The position numbers were made by a program, and so were the translations under genes. A DNA stretch of 64,000 nt from Arthrobacter sp. CDRTa11 (lineage in GTDB: Bacteria > Actinomycetota > Actinomycetes > Actinomycetales > Micrococcaceae), in NCBI RefSeq assembly GCF_026427775.1, contig NZ_CP044532.1, forward strand, positions 4,402,001-4,466,000, written 5' to 3'. This document shows, in pieces, positions 35,682 to 44,344 of this stretch (position 1 is its first letter; each line of letters begins with the position of its first letter). The notes below the pieces were generated by a model. It did not search any database, was not told where the DNA came from, and saw nothing but the letters and a program-made list of their open reading frames with translations.

Positions 35682-36521
35682 ATGACTGGCTCTGTCCTGC
35701 GACCGAAGGCCCCCGCCGCTGTCCAGGTTCTGGCCATTCTCAGGTACGTCGCGGAGCAGGCGGGCCCCGTGGCTGCCTCGATCATCGCCCGTGACGTGGG
35801 GCTCCCGCGGTCAACCACGTACCAGCTGATCGCGGCACTGGTTGATGACGGCTTTTTGGTCCACCTCCCGGAGGAGCAAAAGTACGCGCTGGGCGTCACT
35901 GCCCATGAACTGGGGACAGGCTATTCGCGCCAGGCGCCGCTCCAACGCATTGCCCGCCACCCGCTGGCCCGGCTGGTTGCCAGGACGCGCCGTACCGCCC
36001 ACCTTGCGGTGATGCACGGCCGGGACGTCGTCTACGTCATCGAAGAACGTGCGCCACGCCAGCGCCCCCTCGTGACGGACACGGGCGTCCGGCTTCCCGC
36101 GCATCTGACGGCCAGCGGCAGGGCGATGATGGCGCAAATGGATCCGGCCCAGGTCGCAGCCCTGTTTCCCGGTCCTGAGGCCTTCACCGTCCGCCACGGC
36201 AACGGGCCCCAGTCCCTGCCTGCCCTGCGGGACCTGCTGTCCCGGGCGCGTTCCCTCGGGTACGCATGGGAACAGGACGAGGTCACCGCGGGCTTCTCAT
36301 CCGTCGCCGTCGCAGTCCTGGATCGCCAGCGTTATCCCGTGGCCAGTGTGACACTGACAGTTTCCAACCGCGCGTTTCCTCCCGGCGGGGCACGCCGGTC
36401 CAGGACGGCCGAGACGCCGGAAGAACGGGCAATACGGATCGAGGACGTGGCCCGCGAATGGATTCCCGAGGTGAGCCGTTGCGCCCGGGAGATTTCCCGC
36501 AGGCTGGGTATTCGCGGATAA
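35682..36521 (+). CDS. IclR-family transcriptional regulator
   Basis: A 279-residue regulator. The N-terminal winged helix runs from AVQVLAILRYVAEQAGPVAAS to the recognition helix GLPRSTTYQLIAALVDDGFL. The C-terminal effector domain includes GRDVVYVIEERAPRQ, LPAHLTASGRAMMA and GFSSVAVAVLD, as expected. ATG 35682 gives the usual family length; no strong ribosome site is seen. It is convergent with the NCS1 permease gene and shares an operator type with it, so it is probably that gene's regulator, with a nucleobase or hydantoin-like effector. Confidence 0.88.
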   Translation: MTGSVLRPKAPAAVQVLAILRYVAEQAGPVAASIIARDVGLPRSTTYQLIAALVDDGFLVHLPEEQKYALGVTAHELGTGYSRQAPLQRIARHPLARLVARTRRTAHLAVMHGRDVVYVIEERAPRQRPLVTDTGVRLPAHLTASGRAMMAQMDPAQVAALFPGPEAFTVRHGNGPQSLPALRDLLSRARSLGYAWEQDEVTAGFSSVAVAVLDRQRYPVASVTLTVSNRAFPPGGARRSRTAETPEERAIRIEDVAREWIPEVSRCAREISRRLGIRG

Positions 36522-36545
36522 CAGAAACCAAGGCAGCTAACGGAA

Positions 36546-36579
36546 AAGGGTGCCCGGCCACCCCTGGCCGGGCACCCTT
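36546..36579. terminator. Bidirectional terminator between iclR and permease genes
   Basis: 15-bp perfect arms AAGGGTGCCCGGCCA and TGGCCGGGCACCCTT with loop CCCC, between convergent genes. Confidence 0.85.
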
Positions 36580-36596
36580 CAGCATCAGGACGGGAA

Positions 36597-38078
36597 CTAC
36601 ACCGCGCGGCCGGTGACTGCGGGGCTGGCCGCAGGCTCCAGCACCTCAGGGGCGGTTTCGGCCGGGTAAATCATGTGGGCCGGTGCGTTCGAATTCCGCT
36701 TGGCCAGCGGGTAGAAGACCAGTGCTGTGACTACCAGCCCCACGAGCCAGGAGATGTCCGCCCCGCCCAGGAGTTTGGTCATCGGCCCGGTGTAGAGGGC
36801 CTGGGCCAGGAACGGGATCTGCACCACGATCCCCACCGCGTAGCTGATCAAGGCGGTCTTGTTCCAGCGTCCGTAGCGTCCGTTCAGGTCATACAGGGCC
36901 GGGATGTCCACTTTCTCCTTGGAGATCAAGTAGTAGTCCACCAGGTTGATGGAGCTCCAGGGGATGAAAACCATCAGCAGCAACAGCACGAAGTTCTTGA
37001 AGTTGGCAATGAAGTCAGGCGATGCCATGACGGCAATCAGGACCGTGAGCCCAATGAAGCCGACGACGTAGGCGAACCTTGTCCAGGCAGCTACACCGGT
37101 TTTGCGGGTAAAGGCCGTGACTGACGTCAGCATTGTCATGTAGCCGCCGTAAGCGTTCAACGTATTGACCGTGAGCTTTCCGATCACGATGACCAGGTAG
37201 ATGATCACGGCAACCAGCCCGCCACCGCTCATTTCACCCAGGAAGGCCACCTGGCCGTCCAGGAACCGCTCCCCCTTGGGCAGGGCGAGGGAGGCGAAGA
37301 GCGCACCCAGCGTCATGGACCACTGCGAGCCCAGCACGGTGCCGAAGTAGGACGCCTGGAAGGTCTTGCGGGCCGGGGTGGTGGAAGGAAGGTAGCGGGA
37401 GTAGTCAGCCACGTAGGGGCCGTAGGTCAGCTGCCAGCCTGCACTGAGCGAAATGGCCAGCAGAAAGGTGGGGAACTCGAAGTTGCCGGCCGACAGTAGT
37501 GCTCCCACATCCTGGCTGGTGAACAGCCGGATGCCCAGGTAGGTGAAGCCGAGCACTCCGACGATCGTGGCGATGCGCCCCATCATGTGAATGTATTTGT
37601 ACCCCAGCGTGGCGACCAGGATGGTCAGCGCCCCAAAGATAACCATGCCGACGGCGGGTGTGCCGGTCTGCAGGATTTCGTCCACGGCCTGCCCCGCCAG
37701 GACGGTACCCGTGGCGGCGAATCCGAGGTACATGATGATGACAAGCACCAGCGGAATGACGGCTCCAAGAATTCCGAACTGTGCGCGGCTGGAAATCATC
37801 TGCGGCAGGCCCAGCTTGGGGCCCTGCGCCGCGTGCAGCGCCATGACGGCGCCGCCAAGAAGGTTGCCGATCAGGAGGCCGATGATCGCCCAGAGGGCAT
37901 CTGCTCCGAACAGCACCGCGAGCGCACCGTCCACGATGGCTGTGATCTGCATGTTCGCACCGAACCACAGCGTGAACTGCTGCTTCGGGGAACCGTGACG
38001 TTCGTTTTCCGGGACAAAGTCAATGGAGCGGCGCTCGACGCGCGACCCTCCTGATCCCGTTGTTGTTGTGCCCTGCAT
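36597..38078 (-). CDS. NCS1-family cytosine/purine/hydantoin permease
   Basis: A 493-residue transporter with about 12 membrane segments. The N-terminal RRSIDFVPENERHGSPKQQF followed by TLWFGANMQ is the signature of the NCS1 nucleobase:cation symporters. The closest group by eye is CodB-like. Ligand cannot be decided; cytosine, purines, allantoin or hydantoins are the family range. It lies alone, convergent with the IclR gene and divergent from the acylase gene. The operator TCCGGNNNNNCGGA about 100 bases upstream links it to the IclR protein. Confidence 0.88.
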   Translation of the reverse strand: MQGTTTTGSGGSRVERRSIDFVPENERHGSPKQQFTLWFGANMQITAIVDGALAVLFGADALWAIIGLLIGNLLGGAVMALHAAQGPKLGLPQMISSRAQFGILGAVIPLVLVIIMYLGFAATGTVLAGQAVDEILQTGTPAVGMVIFGALTILVATLGYKYIHMMGRIATIVGVLGFTYLGIRLFTSQDVGALLSAGNFEFPTFLLAISLSAGWQLTYGPYVADYSRYLPSTTPARKTFQASYFGTVLGSQWSMTLGALFASLALPKGERFLDGQVAFLGEMSGGGLVAVIIYLVIVIGKLTVNTLNAYGGYMTMLTSVTAFTRKTGVAAWTRFAYVVGFIGLTVLIAVMASPDFIANFKNFVLLLLMVFIPWSSINLVDYYLISKEKVDIPALYDLNGRYGRWNKTALISYAVGIVVQIPFLAQALYTGPMTKLLGGADISWLVGLVVTALVFYPLAKRNSNAPAHMIYPAETAPEVLEPAASPAVTGRAV

Positions 38079-38175
38079 GGTTGTTCCTCACTTTGACGAC
38101 CGGATTCCGAGGCCCCCCGACCTTTCAATCAATCTGAGCACGCGCTGTGAGCAGCATCACCCCAAAGCGGCTACG

Positions 38176-38197
38176 TTGCGTCCGGGGTTTCGGACAA
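38176..38197. promoter_or_regulatory. IclR-type operator 2
   Basis: TTGCGTCCGGGGTTTCGGACAA at this position shares TCCGG-N5-CGGA-CAA spacing exactly with the site at 35640. It lies 98 bases upstream of the permease start. Confidence 0.6.
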
Positions 38198-38270
38198 TGA
38201 GGGTAAAACAACGGGCTCCATTGTTACCGCCCGATTTTGGCAACACCGAAGCCTCGTCCTAGTCTTTCTG

Positions 38271-38289
38271 TTAGCTAAGCCTTACCTAA
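38271..38289. promoter_or_regulatory. DtxR/IdeR-type iron box
   Basis: TTAGCTAAGCCTTACCTAA matches the 19-bp consensus TTAGGTTAGGCTAACCTAA at 15 positions. It lies 54 bases upstream of the acylase ATG and overlaps the region where a promoter would be. It predicts repression by iron. Confidence 0.7.
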
Positions 38290-38342
38290 CAAAGCCTTGG
38301 GAGAGAACGTGCCTGCTTCACCAAACCGCCCTCAGGTTGCCG

Positions 38343-40430
38343 ATGTCCTCTGAGACGTTCCGGGACCAGTGGGGAGTCCCGCACCTGCGGGCAGACAGCG
38401 TGGACGAACTCGCGTTCCTGCAGGGCTTGAATGCGGCCATGGACCGTTCCTGGCAGATAGAGGTGGAGCGGTGGCGCTCGGAAGGCAGGACGGCCGAGCA
38501 CCTGGGGGCGGACGGGCTCCACTGGGACCGCTTTGCCCGCCGCGTGCGGCTTGACGATACAGCCCGCCGTTGCTTCGAAAACCTGGACGCTGGCACCAAG
38601 CGCTGGTGCAGCGCGTACGTGGACGGCGTAAACCACGCCCTGGAATCCGGGCGCAGGCAGGCTCCCGAATTCAGGACTGCGGAAACAGCAGCTGCCGCTT
38701 GGCAGCCCTGGACGCCGCTGGGCGTCTTCCTGGTCCATCACATCCTGTTCGGCACCTTCCCCAACAAACTGTGGCGCGCCCATGTGGCCGAGACCCTCGG
38801 GGCCGACGCCGTGGAGCTGTTCAGCATTGAGGCCCCGGTGTGGGCCGGAAGCAACGCCTGGGCAGCCGCCAGCCACTTGACGGCGTCCGGTTCCCCGCTT
38901 ATTGCCGGAGATCCGCACCGCCTGATGGAACTGCCGGGCGTGTACCAGCAGGTGCGCCTGGCGTGCCCGGACTTCGACGTCGTCGGGCTGGCCTTTCCGG
39001 GTGTCCCCGGCGTGCCCCACTTCGGCCACGCCGGGACAGTCGCGTGGGCCGTGACCAACGCGATGGCTGACTACCAGGACCTGTACAGCGAGCAGTTTAG
39101 GTACGACGGCGGCGTACTCCAGGCGCTCGGGCCCGCCGGCTGGCGGCCGGTCCCCGTCCACCACCAGGAAGTCATCAAGGTCCGCGGTGCCGATCCCGAG
39201 ACCATCGACGTCATCGAAACTGACCACGGTCCGGTCATCTCCGGCGGTATCGACGGCGGCGCCGTCAGTCTGCGGACGCCCGCCCGGGCCGGGGGGACGC
39301 TGGGTTTTGAGGCCCTCCTGCCGCTGCTGCAGAGCCGTTCCGCCAAGGACGTGGAAGCTGTACTGGAAACCTGGGTGGAGCCGGTCAACTGTGTGCTCGT
39401 GGCGGATTCCGGCGGCGAAGTGCGCCAGTTTGTAGCGGGGAAGGTCCCGATCCGCAGTGCTCAAAACCGTATTCTTCCTGCGCCGGCCTGGTCCCAGGAG
39501 CATCAGTGGGTGGAAGGCTGGGAGGAACTTCCGCGGTCTTCGGTGCCAACTTTGGCGGTGAATGCCAATGACCGGGAGTCCGGCGGCGGGGACCGGCTGG
39601 GCCTGGAATTCGCCCCGGCACACCGTGCCCGCCGGATCCGGCACCTGTTGGAGGAAGGCGGGCCCGCGCTGGACGCCTCAGCGATGCAGAAAATCCACAT
39701 GGATACCCGGCTCGGTTCGTGGCCTGCGCTCCACGCCCTGCTCCAGGCGCTGACTGGGCTGTCCGCCGAGGCCGCGGCGCTCCGCGAACGGCTGCTGGAC
39801 TGGGACGGGCATATGGATGGGGACAGCGAAGATGCCGGCGCCTTCGCCGCCTGGCGGTCGGTCCTGGTTCTCGCCCTGGCAGGCACCTCGAGGCTGAGTC
39901 CGCTGGCGGCTCCCAACGTCTACTCTCCCCTGTTCGGACCCTGGCTGCATCTGGAGTCGCGGATCGGTTTCGCCTTGGAAACCCTGATCGCGAAGGGCAG
40001 CCACCACGGCATCGACGTCGTCGGAGCAGCCGCCCACGCCCTGGAACAAGTGGCGGCAGGAACCGGGGGCACCACCACGTGGGGAACAACGCACACCGTC
40101 CTGCCGCTCCATGCCCTCGCCGAACACAGGGCCACCGCATCAGCAGCCACAACAGTCCCCGTGACGGGACTGTCCGGTGACACCGGCTGCGTCCTTTCCA
40201 CGGAAAGCCTGCCGGGCGTCACCGACGGCTCATTCCGGGGGCCGGTGGCCCGCTATGTCTGGGATCTGGCCGACCGCGGCAACAGCCGGTGGATCGTACC
40301 GTTCGGCAGTTCCGGAGTTCCCGGCCACCCTCATTTCGCCAGCCAGCTCCCGCTGTGGGCCGCTGGGGACCTCGTCCCTGTCCTCACCGACTGGGAACAG
40401 CTCACCAAGGAGACAAATGACCAGCGTTGA
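38343..40430 (+). CDS. Penicillin-acylase-type Ntn hydrolase, probably iron-regulated
   Basis: A 695-residue precursor of the penicillin/cephalosporin acylase and acylhomoserine-lactone/PvdQ family. Typical opening DQWGVPHLRADSVDELAFLQG is followed by the alpha chain, and self-cleavage should occur before Ser170 in AGSNAWAA, which then becomes the N-terminal nucleophile of the beta chain. Later, GTVAWAVTNAMADYQDLYSE fits the beta-chain core. No signal peptide is visible, unlike PvdQ. ATG 38343 has CTCAGG upstream; TTG 38337 is an alternative. It overlaps the acetyltransferase gene by 14 bases, and both follow a DtxR box, suggesting a siderophore-related role. Confidence 0.85.
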   Translation: MSSETFRDQWGVPHLRADSVDELAFLQGLNAAMDRSWQIEVERWRSEGRTAEHLGADGLHWDRFARRVRLDDTARRCFENLDAGTKRWCSAYVDGVNHALESGRRQAPEFRTAETAAAAWQPWTPLGVFLVHHILFGTFPNKLWRAHVAETLGADAVELFSIEAPVWAGSNAWAAASHLTASGSPLIAGDPHRLMELPGVYQQVRLACPDFDVVGLAFPGVPGVPHFGHAGTVAWAVTNAMADYQDLYSEQFRYDGGVLQALGPAGWRPVPVHHQEVIKVRGADPETIDVIETDHGPVISGGIDGGAVSLRTPARAGGTLGFEALLPLLQSRSAKDVEAVLETWVEPVNCVLVADSGGEVRQFVAGKVPIRSAQNRILPAPAWSQEHQWVEGWEELPRSSVPTLAVNANDRESGGGDRLGLEFAPAHRARRIRHLLEEGGPALDASAMQKIHMDTRLGSWPALHALLQALTGLSAEAAALRERLLDWDGHMDGDSEDAGAFAAWRSVLVLALAGTSRLSPLAAPNVYSPLFGPWLHLESRIGFALETLIAKGSHHGIDVVGAAAHALEQVAAGTGGTTTWGTTHTVLPLHALAEHRATASAATTVPVTGLSGDTGCVLSTESLPGVTDGSFRGPVARYVWDLADRGNSRWIVPFGSSGVPGHPHFASQLPLWAAGDLVPVLTDWEQLTKETNDQR

Positions 40431-41004
40431 AACTGCCCTTCCGCTCTCTTCCAGGCCTTCCGTTTACCAAGAGACATTGCCGGTCCTCGGCACCCTTCGG
40501 CTTCTCCCGCTCATCCCTGAAGCTGACTCCGATCTGCTCCATGGCTGGGTGAAGGAGGAACGCGCCAGGTTCTGGGGCATGCAAAACATGAGCCGGGATG
40601 AAGTCAGGGACATCTACTCGTTCGTGGACAGCCTGGATACGCATCATGCCTACCTGATCTCGGTTGAGAACAAGCCGGCGGGGCTCTTCCAGACTTATGA
40701 ACCGCTTCAGGATCCGGTGGGCGAGGTGTACCAGGCCCTTCCAGGGGACACCGGCCTGCACCTGCTGCTGGCTCCTGCCACGCAACCGGTCCACAACTTC
40801 ACGCCCATCCTTATTTCAGGGCTGATCCGGTATTTGCTCTCCGATCCCGCCAAGGACCGTGTGGTGGCCGAACCTGACGCCCGGAACGCCAAAGTGATCC
40901 AGCGGCTGCAGGCATGCGGCTTCGAGCTGGGTGCCAAGGTGCAGCTCGCGGAGAAGGAAGCACAGCTTGTTTTCCTGACAAGGGAACGATTCGAAAGGGT
41001 GTAG
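40417..41004 (+). CDS. Siderophore-type GNAT acetyltransferase (Acetyltransf_8, IucB-like)
   Basis: A 195-residue acyl-CoA transferase. ATG 40417 has AAGGAG at 40407-40412 and lies within the end of the acylase gene (14-base overlap). The sequence RLLPLIPEADSDLLHGWVKEERARFWGM, the VENKPAGLFQTYEP strand and the C-terminal RVVAEPDARNAKVIQRLQACGFE match the family that acylates N-hydroxylated lysine, ornithine or diamines in hydroxamate siderophore synthesis. No synthetase or N-hydroxylase gene is in the window, so its partner pathway must lie elsewhere. Confidence 0.85.
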   Translation: MTSVETALPLSSRPSVYQETLPVLGTLRLLPLIPEADSDLLHGWVKEERARFWGMQNMSRDEVRDIYSFVDSLDTHHAYLISVENKPAGLFQTYEPLQDPVGEVYQALPGDTGLHLLLAPATQPVHNFTPILISGLIRYLLSDPAKDRVVAEPDARNAKVIQRLQACGFELGAKVQLAEKEAQLVFLTRERFERV

Positions 41005-41140
41005 TCCTTGCAGGCAATTCCTTTTCCTTGACGTGGAGCCTCCCGGAATTCGGTGCTTCGAGATCCGCCTGCATATAGGGTTGGTTCCACATCCTTCAGG
41101 CAGCCGGAGGCCATCGTTACTGTGCCGGGGGGACAGGCTG

Positions 41141-42832
41141 ATGCATCGGATGCCAGAAAAAAGCGATCCCGCCATAGGGCGTGGGCGGCGCACCGCCGGG
41201 CTAACACAGGATCCTCAACCCATCGAGAGACTCGACGCATTTTTCGGCGGCCTGGGCGCCCGCGGCAAAGTGGTACTGAGCCAGTTGCCACTCTCTGTAA
41301 CTGTTGTTCTTGTAGTTGTCACCGCAGCGGTATTCAGCCCGGAAACCTTGGCGGACAAGCCCTTCCAGATGGCTTTGCTGGCGCATACGGCAATCTTCGG
41401 GCTCTGCGTCGCGCTCCCTTGGAAACGACTTCCAGCCGGGGCGTATGTGCTGATTCCCGTCCTGGACTGCCTCGCCATCGGATTCACGCGGGAAGCCGGC
41501 GGCCCCACCTTTAATGTCATGAGCCTGCTGCTGGTATTCCCGGTGGTCTGGCTCTCCGTCACCGGACACCGGGTCGGAGTTGCCCTGGCTGTGCTGGCCG
41601 TTGTGCTGAGCACCCTCGTCCCGGCCGCAACCCTTGGCTCCGATCCAATGCAGGGATCGATGGTCCGGACAATTTTTCTTCCGCTGATCATGGCTGCTAT
41701 CGCCGTCACAGCCCATGTGGTTTCGGGTGCACTCCACCGGCAGCGCCAAACCTTGGAGCGTAAGGACCGTGACCTGGCGGATACCCTCGCTGAAAGTGTC
41801 CGCCGCCAGCAGCTTCTGGACGCTGTCCTTTCTGCAGTCGGAGTGGGCGTCTGGGTAGTCGACAAGGATGGGCACAGCGTCCTGACCAATACGGCGATGC
41901 GCACTGATCCGGCACTCGTTGAGCTGATCAGGGAGAACGGCCCGCACCTGCTCTTGTTCAGCGACAGGACCACCGCTGTCCCCTCCGAGGACTTCCCTGT
42001 CAGGCGTGCCGTACAGGGAGATACCTTCACAGACGAGCTGTATTGGGCAGGTCCGGAGCAGGAACAAAGGGCATATTCCGTCAGTGCCCACCTGATGCCG
42101 TCCGTCAACAATGCGGGCAGAGGCGCGGTGGTCACCTTTGTGGACGTAACGGCTTTGATCAATGCGCTGGCCGCCAAGGATAACTTCGTGGCCACCGTGT
42201 CACACGAACTGCGGACACCACTGACATCCATCCTGGGCTATCTTGAGCTCATCCTTGATGAGCCTGGCTACGAGGAGATCAAACCCGAACTCGGCGTTGT
42301 GCACCGCAACGCATCACATCTTCTGGGCCTCGTCAATGATCTGATCGCCGTAGCGTCCGAACGGGTCGAACTCGCATTGCAGGAGGCTGACCTTGCCCCT
42401 CTGCTGGCCCACGTTGTCGAATCCGCTCGGCTCCAGGCCGCCGAAAAGGGCCTGGAGCTTGTGCTCGATGCCGAACAGGCGCTGACCGCCCGCATGGATC
42501 CGGTGCAGATCCGCCAGGTGCTCGGCCACCTGATGTCCAACGCCATCAAGTTCTCTCCGCACGGTGGAAAGATCACAGCACTGGCCCGGCGAGCCGGTAC
42601 GGAGCTTGTCTGTTCCATAACTGACACGGGGATTGGCATGAGCAGGGAGGACCAGGAACAGGCCTTTACCAAGTTCTTCCGCTCCGCCAGGTCCCGTGAA
42701 ACAGCCATACCGGGCGCCGGTATCGGACTACCCATTAGCAAGACCATCGTCGAAGGCCATGGAGGATCCATCAGTCTCACCAGCACCCAAGGTGAGGGAA
42801 CAACGGCCACTTTCGTCCTGCCGGTGTCGTAA
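41141..42832 (+). CDS. Membrane sensor histidine kinase (orphan)
   Basis: A 563-residue kinase. ATG 41141 follows GGGGGGACAGG. About five to six hydrophobic segments occupy residues 40-200. A PAS-like region precedes the HisKA domain, where His355 in FVATVSHELRTPLTSILGY is the phosphorylation site. The ATPase domain shows the N box HLMSNAIKFSPHGG, G1 DTGIGM and G2 GAGIGL. No response regulator is adjacent, so it acts with one encoded elsewhere. A degenerate family hairpin follows. Confidence 0.9.
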   Translation: MHRMPEKSDPAIGRGRRTAGLTQDPQPIERLDAFFGGLGARGKVVLSQLPLSVTVVLVVVTAAVFSPETLADKPFQMALLAHTAIFGLCVALPWKRLPAGAYVLIPVLDCLAIGFTREAGGPTFNVMSLLLVFPVVWLSVTGHRVGVALAVLAVVLSTLVPAATLGSDPMQGSMVRTIFLPLIMAAIAVTAHVVSGALHRQRQTLERKDRDLADTLAESVRRQQLLDAVLSAVGVGVWVVDKDGHSVLTNTAMRTDPALVELIRENGPHLLLFSDRTTAVPSEDFPVRRAVQGDTFTDELYWAGPEQEQRAYSVSAHLMPSVNNAGRGAVVTFVDVTALINALAAKDNFVATVSHELRTPLTSILGYLELILDEPGYEEIKPELGVVHRNASHLLGLVNDLIAVASERVELALQEADLAPLLAHVVESARLQAAEKGLELVLDAEQALTARMDPVQIRQVLGHLMSNAIKFSPHGGKITALARRAGTELVCSITDTGIGMSREDQEQAFTKFFRSARSRETAIPGAGIGLPISKTIVEGHGGSISLTSTQGEGTTATFVLPVS

Positions 42833-42840
42833 TCAGGGCG

Positions 42841-42860
42841 GACGACGGCGGGAGGTCCCG
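42841..42860 (+). terminator. Degenerate hairpin, CGACGGCGGG family
   Basis: GACGACGGCGGGAGGTCCCG continues as CGGATCC rather than CGTCGTC, so only the inner GCGGGA/TCCCGC pairs. It looks like a decayed copy directly after the kinase gene. Confidence 0.45.
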
Positions 42861-43070
42861 CGGATCCTCTCCCTCCTTTGTCACACTCCCCGCACCGGAC
42901 GTGTAATCGATCACATTTGGCTCCGAAAAGTTGCGAACCCCGCTGGCCGCCATGAACCATAAATAAGGGAAATCCGTTTTCCGCACACCTGTAACCAGCA
43001 ATCCTCACCGACGAGGATGCGGTCCTTCGACGACGTGGGGCCGTCAACTGCATGAGTGAAAGTACTGACA

Positions 43071-43283
43071 ATGACGTTTGAAACCACTGATTCCGTAACG
43101 CTGAAAATCTGGGACCGCACAGCTATCGACCACACCCTCGACTCCGTTGTACGGGACCTGTCCCCGCGCGCGGCAGCAGCCAAATGCGGCATCGCCATCA
43201 CCCGCAGCGGCCCCAACACCTTCACGGTTGGCCTGAACCACAACGTCCCGCAGGGCTCCACTTTCGAGGAAGTCACCCGCTAG
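43071..43283 (+). CDS. Small hypothetical protein (70 residues)
   Basis: Not recognised. The frame is open, with ATG at 43071 (GTG 43056 is an alternative). The sequence has a beta-strand start (TDSVTLKIWDR), a helical middle (VVRDLSPRAAAAKCGIAI) and a late strand (GPNTFTVGLNHNVPQG). Nothing indicates a catalytic site. It ends just before a perfect family hairpin at 43295-43324, which supports it being a real transcript. Confidence 0.55.
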   Translation: MTFETTDSVTLKIWDRTAIDHTLDSVVRDLSPRAAAAKCGIAITRSGPNTFTVGLNHNVPQGSTFEEVTR

Positions 43284-43294
43284 AACGGCAGGAT

Positions 43295-43324
43295 CGACGA
43301 CGGCGGGAGCTCCCGCCGTCGTCG
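43295..43324 (+). terminator. Hairpin terminator, CGACGGCGGG family
   Basis: Perfect 14-bp arms CGACGACGGCGGGA and TCCCGCCGTCGTCG with two bases (GC) at the centre, following the 70-residue gene. Confidence 0.8.
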
Positions 43325-43425
43325 TCAGGGTTAAGTTGTCACGGGTTAAACCGCCCTCACGCCCAGTAAACTTGATGGCAATCATCGAGAAGTGCCACCC
43401 CCGAGTTGAAACAGCCGAGGTCAGC

Positions 43426-44271
43426 ATGAGGCAACTACCCGAGGCAGTACCCAGGTTCCAGGCAGGAGAACAGGCAGAGCCGGAAGGCCCGCAGCTCTCC
43501 CTGATCCCCGCAACGCTCGTGTCGGCGTCGGGCTTTATCCTGTTCGTGCTGGAGGACCGCCTGAACGGGTTCATCCTGCTGGCGGCGGCGCTGGTCCTTG
43601 CGGCACTCATCAACCGCAAGCTCTTCACCGACCTGGCGCTGATTGCGGTGGGCCTGACCGCCATGAGCCTGGTTCCCATCACTACGGACATCAGCACCGA
43701 GCACATGCTGGTGATGGGCACGGCCATGATCGTGGCCGTCGGGGTCCCCTACGCGGTCTCGAGGTACGTCACCAAGGACCACGCCATCAGGTTCCCGGTG
43801 CGAACAGGCCAGCCGTGGACCCGGGGCGAGAAGTGGTACCTGCCCGCCGTCCTGGTGCTCGGCTATGCGGTGATTCCGGTCTACATGATCCGGACTGGCG
43901 TCTACCAAAACTGGCCTGCCGTCAGCGATCCGGAGGGCATCGGCCGCCTCTTCCTGGGCACCAATGTGCTGGGCATCTGGGACGAGTTGTTCTTCATCTG
44001 TACCGCGTTCACGCTCCTGCGGCGGCACCTTTCCTTCTGGCAGGCCAACCTGCTGCAGGCGGTGCTCTTTACGTCGTTCCTGTGGGAACTGGGGTTCCAC
44101 GCCTACGCGCCCCTGTTTATCTTCCCGTTTGCGCTGCTCCAGGCGAAGCTTTTCACGCTGACCAAATCACTGTCGTACATCGTGTGCGTCCACCTGCTCT
44201 TCGATTTTGTCCTGTTCCTGGTCCTGATCCACGCTCACAACCGCGAATGGATCGACATCTTCCTGTACTGA
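43426..44271 (+). CDS. CPBP-like multi-pass membrane protein
   Basis: About 281 residues with seven or eight hydrophobic segments. It resembles CPBP (CAAX-protease/bacteriocin-processing) proteins: WDELFFICTAF stands where EExxxR is expected, GFHAY in the second motif and CVHLLFDF in the third (HxxxD). The first motif lacks the second Glu partner and the Arg, so peptidase activity is doubtful. ATG 43426 follows GAGG; ATG 43375 in the same frame is possible. The gene ends 15 bases before a very long hairpin. Confidence 0.65.
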   Translation: MRQLPEAVPRFQAGEQAEPEGPQLSLIPATLVSASGFILFVLEDRLNGFILLAAALVLAALINRKLFTDLALIAVGLTAMSLVPITTDISTEHMLVMGTAMIVAVGVPYAVSRYVTKDHAIRFPVRTGQPWTRGEKWYLPAVLVLGYAVIPVYMIRTGVYQNWPAVSDPEGIGRLFLGTNVLGIWDELFFICTAFTLLRRHLSFWQANLLQAVLFTSFLWELGFHAYAPLFIFPFALLQAKLFTLTKSLSYIVCVHLLFDFVLFLVLIHAHNREWIDIFLY

Positions 44272-44286
44272 AAATAGACGCGGCAT

Positions 44287-44338
44287 TAAACGGCAGCGGA
44301 CGACGGCGGGAAATCCCGCCGTCGTCCGCTGCCGTTTA
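44287..44338. terminator. Long bidirectional terminator, CGACGGCGGG family
   Basis: Perfect 25-bp arms (44287-44311 and 44314-44338) with AA between them; the core contains GACGACGGCGGGA. It lies between convergent genes and is the longest member of the family here. Confidence 0.85.
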
Positions 44339-44344
44339 GTGCAC

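Noticed and set aside
42902-42918. CRP/GlxR-like sequence TGTAATCGATCACA
   Set aside because: The half sites TGTAA/TCACA are four bases apart rather than the six needed for a CRP-type dimer, so I do not call it.
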